The notes beneath the pieces are model-generated. The model was given only the letters and a program-made list of their open reading frames with translations. It ran no database searches and was not told the origin of the DNA. Of a stretch of DNA of 5,805 nucleotides, positions 1 to 4,540 are shown one piece after another. The position numbers were made by a program, and so were the translations under genes. How positions within the stretch are numbered: position 1 is the stretch's first letter; the number at the start of each line of letters is the position of its first letter. Source of the DNA: Candidatus Brevefilum sp. (GTDB taxonomy: Bacteria > Chloroflexota > Anaerolineae > Anaerolineales > Anaerolineaceae); contig SLIC01000032.1 in assembly GCA_007135845.1 (NCBI GenBank), forward strand, positions 1 to 5,805, written 5' to 3'.

Positions 1-525
1 CCAGCAGATGCTCCTTCAACCAATGCAGCCACACATGCCATGTTCGCTATGGAAGGGCCTGTCTACCTGAGGACTGGACGTCCTAAAGTTCCAGTGCTTT
101 ATTATGAAAATATGGATTTTGAAATCGGAAATGCGATCCAAGTCAGGGATGGGAATGATATCACCATCATCGCCTGTGGTTTAATGGTCGCCTGCGCCTT
201 AGAGGCTGCTGAAGAATTGAAGAATGAAGGAACCAATGCCCGGGTGATTGATATGCATACAATCAAACCCATCGATACATATACCATTGTTAAAGCAGCA
301 ACAGAAACAGGTGCGGTTGTCACCGCTGAAGAGCATGTTTTGCATGGAGGTTTAGGTGCAGCAGTTGCACAGGTGGTTGGCCAACACCAACCCGTTCCGA
401 TGGGTTTTGTAGGTATTAATAATACTTATGCCGAATCTGGAAAATCGGAAGCGTTACTGGCAAAATACGGCTTGATGCCTTCAGATATCGCACAAAAGGT
501 TAGGGAGACTGTCGAAAGAAAATGA
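1..525 (+). CDS. Transketolase family protein, C-terminal part (5' truncated by window edge)
   Basis: The reading frame is open from base 1 and ends at TGA 523-525, so 174 C-terminal residues are visible and the start lies to the left of the window. The first residues (PADAPSTNAATHAMF, then GPVYLRTGRPKVPVLY) match the end of the pyrimidine-binding domain of transketolases. From about residue 43 follows the transketolase C-terminal domain, with the blocks ITIIACG, ARVIDMHTIKPID, VVTAEEHVLHGGLGAAVAQ and a late ESGKSEALLAKYGL. Members of this family transfer two-carbon ketol units between sugar phosphates using thiamine diphosphate, in the cytoplasm, as part of the non-oxidative pentose phosphate pathway. 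The style of the sequence fits the C-terminal subunit of the split two-gene transketolase found in many anaerobes and archaea, but a full-length enzyme cannot be excluded because the upstream part is not visible. It converges on glmS. DXP synthase is less likely because the GPVYLRTGRPKVPVLY block is transketolase-like. Confidence 0.9.
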   Translation, partial: PADAPSTNAATHAMFAMEGPVYLRTGRPKVPVLYYENMDFEIGNAIQVRDGNDITIIACGLMVACALEAAEELKNEGTNARVIDMHTIKPIDTYTIVKAATETGAVVTAEEHVLHGGLGAAVAQVVGQHQPVPMGFVGINNTYAESGKSEALLAKYGLMPSDIAQKVRETVERK

Positions 526-554
526 AGAGGTGTTGAAGTCGATCGCAACACTCT
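511..554 (-). terminator. Possible intrinsic terminator of glmS (hairpin plus T-rich tract)
   Basis: GTGTTG at 530-535 is complementary to CAACAC at 546-551. The stem extends by AGA/TCT (526-528 with 552-554) around a one-base bulge, giving about 9 bp with a 10-nt loop. Read on the minus strand, downstream of the glmS stop at 596, the hairpin is followed by the T-rich stretch TCATTTTCTTTC inside the 3' end of the transketolase gene. Read on the plus strand no T-tract follows, so it better suits glmS. The stem is only moderately GC-rich and the tract is interrupted by C and A, so this is tentative. Confidence 0.35.
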
Positions 555-595
555 ACAGGAACTTATCCTTGATCGATAACAACAGTCAGCTCAAA

Positions 596-2437
596 TCACT
601 CCACCTTCACTGATTTTGCCAGGTTGCGCGGCTGGTCCACGTCCAATCCCAGCAGTGAAGCAATGTGATATGCAAACAACTGCAGCGGGATGCTGGTGAT
701 CACCGGACTGAGCAGCCAGGGCGTCTCTGGCACCCACAGGATGTTGTTCGTCAAACCTGGGATCAATTCATCACCGTCGGTGGCCACCGCGATCACCTCC
801 CCGCCGCGGGCCATGGCCTGCTCGATCTGGCTGATCATCTTGTCGTACCAGGGGTCCTTGGGTGCCAGCGCTACCACCGGCATGGATTTATCGATCAGGG
901 CAATCGGGCCGTGTTTCATCTCGCCTGCCGGGTAGCCTTCTGCATGGATATACGAAATTTCTTTGAGCTTCAAAGCACCCTCGTAAGCAATCGGCATGTT
1001 GATGCCGCGCCCCAAGTAGAGCATGTGACTGGTGTTCTTGAATTTTCGCGCTAAGGCCAAAACATCATCTTCACGATTAAGGCACTCCCCAACCAGGGAT
1101 GGAATCGCCATCAGGTCGCTGACCAGGTTGAAACGCTGTTCCCGGTCAATCACACCGCGTAGATCGGCTAAATAGATCGCCAGCAGGTACAGGTCCAGCA
1201 GCGGCGCGGTGAATGCCTTGGTGGAGGCCACCCCAATTTCAGGTCCCACCTGCATCGAGATGCAGCCGTCCGCTATCCGCATGGCCTGTGAGCCAATTGC
1301 ATTCACATTCGACCACAGCTTGGCACCCTTCGTACGACCCTCCTCCATCGCAGCGAGGGTATCCGCCGTTTCACCGGATTGGCTGATAGCCAACACAACA
1401 GTCTGCGCATCCACCAGTGGATCTGCATAGCGAAACTCCGAAGCTATGGCCACTTCCACCGGCACCCGGGCAATCTTTTCCAGCAATATCTTCCCGACCA
1501 TGCCCGCATGGGCAGCGGTGCCGCACGCAGTGATAATGATTTTGTTAATATCCCGAGCGGTTGCCTCATCCAGGTTCAGCTCGTGAAGCATGACACGTCC
1601 CTCTTCAAAGTCCACCCGGCCCGCCAGGGTGTCGGTTAGGGAGCGCACCTGCTCGTGGATTTCCTTCTGCATGAAGTGCCGGTAAGCCCCTTTTTCCGCC
1701 GCCACCGGGTCCCAAGATATATTCTGAACCTGGGGTTTCACAACCTGGCCGTCCACTGTATAGATTTCGTAACCTGTGCTAGTGACCACTGCCATCTGGT
1801 GCGATTCCAGGAACACTGCCCGCCGGGTATGCTCAAGGATGGCTGGCAGGTCTGAAGCGATAAAGTTCTCGCCCTCTCCCAACCCGATCACAACACCCCC
1901 AGCATTGCCAATACGGGCGGCAACAATCTTATCCGGTTCCCGCGAAGACATCACCACAATCCCATGTGCGCCTTTCAACTGGCGCAAGGTCTGCTGGACA
2001 GCAGACACCAACGAGGAATCCCTGGTATAAAACCTTTCTACCAGGTGCACAATCGTCTCAGTATCCGTATCCGACCTGAATTGTGCGCCTTCTGCGCTGA
2101 GCTCTTCACGTAAAGTGAGGTAGTTTTCAACAATGCCGTTATGCACCACAACAAATTCTCCCGTGCTGCCCAGGTGGGGATGCGCATTTCGTTCGTTTGG
2201 TTCACCGTGGGTCGCCCAGCGTGTGTGTCCAATGCCAATCTTGCCATGGATGGGCGTATCGCACACCAGCGCTTCCAGCCGGCTCAACTTACCAGCATCC
2301 CGCCGGATTTCGATACTGCCATTGTCTAAAACTGCCAAACCTGCCGAATCATACCCCCGGTATTCCAATCGCTTCAGTCCACTTAAGATGATCGGTGTCG
2401 CATCACGTTCACCAATATAGCCAACAATACCGCACAT
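596..2437 (-). CDS. glmS: Glutamine--fructose-6-phosphate aminotransferase (isomerizing), glucosamine-6-phosphate synthase
   Basis: This is a complete 613-residue enzyme of usual family length. It makes glucosamine-6-phosphate from fructose-6-phosphate and glutamine, the first committed step towards UDP-GlcNAc, peptidoglycan and other amino sugars, in the cytoplasm. The N-terminal class II glutaminase domain (about 1-240) starts MCGIVGYIG, so Cys2 becomes the N-terminal nucleophile. It also shows RLEYRGYDSAG (23-33), HTRWATHGEP (71-80) and HNGIVENY (99-106). Two SIS sugar-isomerase domains follow: the first with ACGTAAHAG (304-312), SQSGETADTL (352-361) and ASTKAFT (404-410), the second from about 460. 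The isomerase residues corresponding to E. coli Lys485, Glu488, His504 and Lys603 are Lys490, Glu493, His509 and Lys608. The C-terminus DQPRNLAKSVKVE is the canonical tail. The ATG at 2437 is firm because Cys must be residue 2, and GGAGG lies 9 nt upstream. The gene stands alone between a convergent and a divergent neighbour and is controlled by the ribozyme in its leader. No key residue is missing. Confidence 0.98.
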   Translation of the reverse strand: MCGIVGYIGERDATPIILSGLKRLEYRGYDSAGLAVLDNGSIEIRRDAGKLSRLEALVCDTPIHGKIGIGHTRWATHGEPNERNAHPHLGSTGEFVVVHNGIVENYLTLREELSAEGAQFRSDTDTETIVHLVERFYTRDSSLVSAVQQTLRQLKGAHGIVVMSSREPDKIVAARIGNAGGVVIGLGEGENFIASDLPAILEHTRRAVFLESHQMAVVTSTGYEIYTVDGQVVKPQVQNISWDPVAAEKGAYRHFMQKEIHEQVRSLTDTLAGRVDFEEGRVMLHELNLDEATARDINKIIITACGTAAHAGMVGKILLEKIARVPVEVAIASEFRYADPLVDAQTVVLAISQSGETADTLAAMEEGRTKGAKLWSNVNAIGSQAMRIADGCISMQVGPEIGVASTKAFTAPLLDLYLLAIYLADLRGVIDREQRFNLVSDLMAIPSLVGECLNREDDVLALARKFKNTSHMLYLGRGINMPIAYEGALKLKEISYIHAEGYPAGEMKHGPIALIDKSMPVVALAPKDPWYDKMISQIEQAMARGGEVIAVATDGDELIPGLTNNILWVPETPWLLSPVITSIPLQLFAYHIASLLGLDVDQPRNLAKSVKVE

Positions 2438-2517
2438 AAGCTTAATCCTCCAAGATGATGGTTCACACAGGCATCCACGAGTAAAACCGTCCTGCAGGTC
2501 TCAATGGAAACAAGGTA
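2438..2517 (-). other. glmS leader between ribozyme and start codon
   Basis: About 80 nt separate the last plausible ribozyme helix from the glmS ATG. Apart from the Shine-Dalgarno at 2447-2451 and a short palindrome CCTGCAGG at 2491-2498, I see no clear structure, open frame or regulatory site in it. Confidence 0.5.
2447..2451 (-). promoter_or_regulatory. Strong Shine-Dalgarno of glmS
   Basis: Read on the minus strand, GGAGG precedes the glmS ATG (2437-2435) with a 9-nt spacer. It lies well downstream of the ribozyme core, so ribozyme self-cleavage would leave the ribosome binding site and the reading frame intact on the downstream fragment. This fits the known mode of action, in which the cleaved 3' product is degraded rather than masked. 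Confidence 0.8.
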
Positions 2518-2682
2518 TGAATTGTGTCTGTTGTGGGAACTCACTACGGTTGTAGCGGGAGGCATCCGCCGATCTCTCGATTTTCCTGATCTAATTCAGT
2601 TAGCCCTGGTCTGCACCAGGGAACCTCCATCCTCGTCACCAACCCGAGCGTTGCAACTATCAAGGGGCTGGCCAGGCGCTTT
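2518..2682 (-). ncRNA. glmS ribozyme (GlcN6P-activated self-cleaving riboswitch) in the glmS leader
   Basis: On the minus strand, upstream of glmS, the conserved blocks of the glmS ribozyme occur in order. AAGCGCC carries the expected cleavage site between A2680 and G2679. A P1 helix forms between CCAGCCC (2671-2665) and GGGTTGG (2645-2639), 7 bp with one G-U. TGACGAGGATGGAGGTT (2638-2622) follows, then CGGCGGATGCCTCCCG (2571-2556). GGAGG (2628-2624) can pair with CCTCC (2562-2558), and CGCC after the cleavage site with GGCG (2570-2567). Downstream, CGCTAC/GTAGTG (2557-2552 with 2547-2542) and alternatively TGAGTT/AATTCA (2543-2538 with 2523-2518) could form the variable 3' helices, so the 3' boundary is approximate. 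In characterised examples GlcN6P acts as the catalytic cofactor, and cleavage leaves a 5'-hydroxyl mRNA that is degraded, which lowers GlmS synthesis. The position directly upstream of glmS confirms the call. Between 2621 and 2572 there is an unusually long variable insertion, listed separately. Confidence 0.95.
2572..2621 (-). other. Peripheral insertion within the glmS ribozyme, with extra hairpins
   Basis: Between GGAGGTT and CGGCGGATG lie 50 nt, where the B. subtilis ribozyme, as I recall it, has about 10. The segment contains a perfect 7-bp hairpin CCCTGGT-GCAG-ACCAGGG (2621-2604) and directly after it a weaker hairpin CTAA-CTGAA-TTAG (2603-2591). A third, short stem-loop CGA-GAGA-TCG (2579-2570) with a GNRA-type loop adjoins the conserved block, and its last base belongs to that block. 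The conserved nucleotides on both sides are intact, so it reads as a peripheral expansion, not a disruption. Confidence 0.7.
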
Positions 2683-2705
2683 GATTCCCAAGCCGATATT
2701 CACTT

Positions 2706-2734
2706 TTTCCATTATACTGCTGCATCAGTATAAT
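2706..2734 (+). promoter_or_regulatory. Candidate sigma-70-type promoter of the S41 protease gene
   Basis: TTTCCA (2706-2711, 4 of 6 matches to TTGACA) and a perfect TATAAT (2729-2734) are separated by 17 bp. Transcription would start near 2741, giving a leader of about 40 nt before ATG 2782. The -10 lies in the right arm of the dyad at 2710-2735. This is a consensus match only. Confidence 0.5.
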
Positions 2735-2735
2735 G
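2710..2735. repeat. Perfect inverted repeat in the divergent promoter region (operator-like dyad)
   Basis: CATTATACTG (2710-2719) and CAGTATAATG (2726-2735) are perfect 10-bp inverted copies with a 6-bp spacer CTGCAT. Each arm contains TATAAT, one reading towards the plus-strand protease gene (2729-2734) and one towards glmS (2716-2711). The dyad is therefore either two face-to-face -10 elements, or an operator covering both, or both. A third copy of the arm core (CATTATAC) lies at 2745-2752. As an RNA terminator it is unlikely because it lies upstream of both genes. Confidence 0.6.
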
Positions 2736-2742
2736 AAGTGAA
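2711..2742 (-). promoter_or_regulatory. Candidate glmS promoter proximal to the ribozyme
   Basis: On the minus strand a perfect TATAAT (2716-2711) would place the transcript start near 2704, about 25 nt before the ribozyme cleavage site at 2680/2679, a sensible geometry for a glmS ribozyme mRNA. The -35 is poor: TTCACT (2742-2737, 4 of 6) stands at a long 20-bp spacing. Confidence 0.45.
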
Positions 2743-2745
2743 ACC

Positions 2746-2776
2746 ATTATACCTTAATCGGAAAAATGTGAGTGAA
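2746..2776 (-). promoter_or_regulatory. Second candidate glmS promoter, distal
   Basis: A second minus-strand TATAAT (2751-2746) is preceded by TTCACT (2776-2771, 4 of 6) with a 19-bp spacer. It repeats the architecture of the proximal candidate about 35 bp away. It overlaps the protease leader, so the two transcription units would overlap if it is used. Confidence 0.3.
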
Positions 2777-2781
2777 TATCA

Positions 2782-3939
2782 ATGTCAGAGCATAAAACAC
2801 AACAATCCTTCCCCACGTGGGTATTGATCGTCTTTCAAATTGGTATTGTGATCCTATCGATCGCAATTGGCTACTTCGGCCGGGGTATTATCGCCGGTTA
2901 CCAGGGCGATTTCCCGCTGCTAAGTGAAGCACGCGATGTCCTCGTTCAGAATACCATCCTGGAGATCCCTCCCGAACCTGCCCTGGAATACGGGATGATT
3001 CGGGGGATGCTGACGGTGATGGAAGATCCATACACCCATTTCATTGAACCTGCCGTCCACGAAATCCGCACAAATGAGTTAGCGGGGCGTTTTGGCGGCG
3101 TGGGCGTACGCGCAGAAAGGGACACCCAGGCGAATTGGCGCCTTTATCCCCTACCAGACTCACCCGCCCAGGCTGCCGGCATTGTGGACGGCGACATGCT
3201 CATAGCCGTTGATGACCAGGAGATCACCCCAGATACCGACGAACTGGATTTGATTGCCACCATCCGCGGGCCAGAAGGTGAAAATGTCCAGCTCACCGTC
3301 CAACGAGCGCTTGAGACTCTCACCTTCACAATTGAACGCCAGTGGGTTCCTCTGCCCTCAATCACCTGGCATCTCTTGCCTGAAGCACCCCAGATTGGCG
3401 TCATCAGGGTTCACCGGATCGCGGATACTACCGCCGATGAAATCCAGGAAGGCATTGAAGACCTGCTGGTGCAGGATGCCCAGGCGTTGATTCTCGACCT
3501 CAGGGATAATGGCGGTGGTTTGGTTGAAGCAGGGGTAAGGATTGCACGTCTATTCCTCGAATCCGGCGAAGTCATCAGCCAATCGTTTAAAGGCGAAGCT
3601 GTCAAAACTTTCGAAGTTGAGCAGCCCGGACCATTTGTTGACCTGCCAATGGTGTTATTGATCAATAACCACACCGCCAGCTCAGCGGAAATCGTTGCAG
3701 GTGCACTTGCTGCGCAGCAACGTGCCACACTGATCGGTACCGCCACCCACGGCAAAACCAGCATTCAATTCATATTCGAGCTGCAGGACGGCTCCAGTGT
3801 GAACATCACCAGCGGGCGCTGGTGGGTCACTGGTGTCGATTTTCCCCTGGAGCCTGATCTTGTCGTGTCTGATGACCCAGAGGGCGTCGTCTTGATGCAA
3901 ACAGCAATCGTAGTTTTAGAACCCTACATCCAACCATAG
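2782..3939 (+). CDS. S41 family (C-terminal processing) serine peptidase, membrane anchored
   Basis: This is a complete 385-residue protein of the Ctp/Tsp type, which cleaves proteins near their C-termini outside the cytoplasmic membrane. A short N-terminal tail is followed by one hydrophobic segment (about 12-31, WVLIVFQIGIVILSIAIG), a signal anchor without an obvious cleavage site. The region at 65-90 (GMIRGMLTVMEDPYTHFIEP) is typical of the family. A PDZ domain spans about 99-180, with GRFGGVGV and AAGIVDGDMLIAVDD. The S41 protease core (about 203-365) shows LILDLRDNGGGLVEAG (236-251), NNHTASSAEIVAGAL (295-309) and THGKTSIQF (322-330). Ser300 and Lys325 are 25 residues apart, as are Ser430 and Lys455 in E. 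coli Tsp, and Gln329 stands at the expected +4 from Lys, so it should be active. ATG 2782 is the first possible start after the in-frame TGA at 2773. The Shine-Dalgarno is weak (GTGAG at 2768-2772). It is divergent from glmS and convergent with the acetyltransferase gene, so probably monocistronic. The substrate is unknown. Confidence 0.93.
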   Translation: MSEHKTQQSFPTWVLIVFQIGIVILSIAIGYFGRGIIAGYQGDFPLLSEARDVLVQNTILEIPPEPALEYGMIRGMLTVMEDPYTHFIEPAVHEIRTNELAGRFGGVGVRAERDTQANWRLYPLPDSPAQAAGIVDGDMLIAVDDQEITPDTDELDLIATIRGPEGENVQLTVQRALETLTFTIERQWVPLPSITWHLLPEAPQIGVIRVHRIADTTADEIQEGIEDLLVQDAQALILDLRDNGGGLVEAGVRIARLFLESGEVISQSFKGEAVKTFEVEQPGPFVDLPMVLLINNHTASSAEIVAGALAAQQRATLIGTATHGKTSIQFIFELQDGSSVNITSGRWWVTGVDFPLEPDLVVSDDPEGVVLMQTAIVVLEPYIQP

Positions 3940-4001
3940 CCGCATTCGACCAAGTCCAACGGACTGCACCCAACTATCGGAAATTTTTTCGGTGAACCAG
4001 A
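3940..4001. terminator. Convergent gap with small hairpin and T-tract, weak terminator candidate
   Basis: Between two convergent genes lies the hairpin AGTCC-AAC-GGACT (3953-3965, 5 bp). A run of six T (3984-3989) follows 18 nt later, too far for a classical intrinsic terminator on the plus strand. On the minus strand the A-run precedes the hairpin, so it does not fit there either. Some termination function is expected from the gene arrangement, but the sequence supports it only weakly. Confidence 0.2.
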
Positions 4002-4478
4002 TCAAACAACCCTTTTCTTTAACTTGATCTCCTCCGGGCACCCCGGGTTATCTGTTTGGGAGCGTTGGTAAATTGTGAAGCCGTGCTTTTGGTAGAAAGC
4101 CCGGGTGGATTCATACGGCGGGTACTCAACCCCATCACCCAATGTATAGGTGGCCAGCTCATCAACCCCAATCGAACGGCAGTAGTCCTCAGCTACCTGG
4201 ATCAACAAGCCGCCGATGCCCTGCCGGTGGTAATCGGGATGGACCCCCATCCAACCAATGTTTACCCGTCCCTCAGCAATAAACAGGGCAATAAAGCCCT
4301 GTAAGGCATGATCAACAGAATTGTCATCGTCTTCGCAGACAAACACCTCTTGGAATTTTAGGTCGATGGGGATCGCCCGAACCCGGGCATCCTCATCAAA
4401 CCACTCAGGCAGCAGCTCGGCTATTTTAATGACCTGCTCAAGGTCTTCCAATGTAAACCGTCTTATTCTTCTCTCCAT
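4002..4478 (-). CDS. GNAT family N-acetyltransferase
   Basis: This 158-residue single-domain protein of the Gcn5-related acetyltransferase superfamily transfers the acetyl group of acetyl-CoA to an amine of unknown identity. Strand b4 and motif A are clear: NIGWMGVHPDYHRQGIGGLLIQ (73-94), with the pyrophosphate-binding R-Q-G-I-G-G loop at 85-90. A motif B-like segment follows, YESTRAFYQKHGFTIYQR (122-139). The N-terminus ERRIRRFTLEDLEQVIKIA is typical of the family (ligand-sensing helix after the first strand). I chose ATG at 4478. A TTG two codons upstream (4484) is possible, but the only Shine-Dalgarno-like stretch (AGCGAG) is spaced better for the ATG. It lies 62 bp downstream of the YqeC-MocA gene on the same strand, with no convincing terminator between them, so the two may be cotranscribed. 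The substrate cannot be predicted, and a link to molybdenum or selenium metabolism would rest on position only. Confidence 0.88.
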   Translation of the reverse strand: MERRIRRFTLEDLEQVIKIAELLPEWFDEDARVRAIPIDLKFQEVFVCEDDDNSVDHALQGFIALFIAEGRVNIGWMGVHPDYHRQGIGGLLIQVAEDYCRSIGVDELATYTLGDGVEYPPYESTRAFYQKHGFTIYQRSQTDNPGCPEEIKLKKRVV

Positions 4479-4540
4479 TAACAAATCTCGCTTTGCACAT
4501 CATAGATTATTTTCAGGTCTGTTTATTTCACAACTGAGTT

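Larger units (their letters stand above)
2695..2780. repeat. Outer inverted repeat pair GATATTCACT / AGTGAATATC bracketing the promoter region
   Basis: GATATTCACT at 2695-2704 and its exact reverse complement AGTGAATATC at 2771-2780 enclose the whole divergent promoter segment with 66 bp between them. The TTCACT core recurs on the minus strand at 2742-2737, making three copies in 86 bp. The right arm ends one base before the protease start codon. This could be a set of regulator binding sites or repeated -35-like elements, and the sequence does not decide between them. Confidence 0.55.

Noticed and set aside
665..1054. Plus-strand open frame of 129 codons opposite glmS
   Set aside because: It lies wholly inside the well-supported glmS gene in antisense. 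The product is rich in His, Arg and Gln with no recognisable domain and no ribosome binding site, so it is a shadow frame.
2710..2735. Perfect dyad as an intrinsic terminator
   Set aside because: It lies upstream of two divergent genes, is AT-rich and has no T-tract after it in either direction. Overlapping -10 boxes or an operator explain it better.
2504..2827. Plus-strand open frame of 107 codons across the glmS leader region
   Set aside because: It overlies the glmS ribozyme on the other strand and overlaps the start of the S41 protease gene. Its translation is low-complexity and family-less, and the conserved RNA blocks explain the sequence better.
3411..3764. Minus-strand open frame of 117 codons opposite the S41 protease
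   Set aside because: It is antisense to the catalytic core of the protease. The Ser/Arg/Trp-rich translation is typical of a shadow of a conserved gene.
4479..4484. TTG at 4484 as start of the acetyltransferase (160 residues)
   Set aside because: An ATG follows two codons later (4478), with a better distance to the only Shine-Dalgarno-like sequence. The family does not need the two extra residues.
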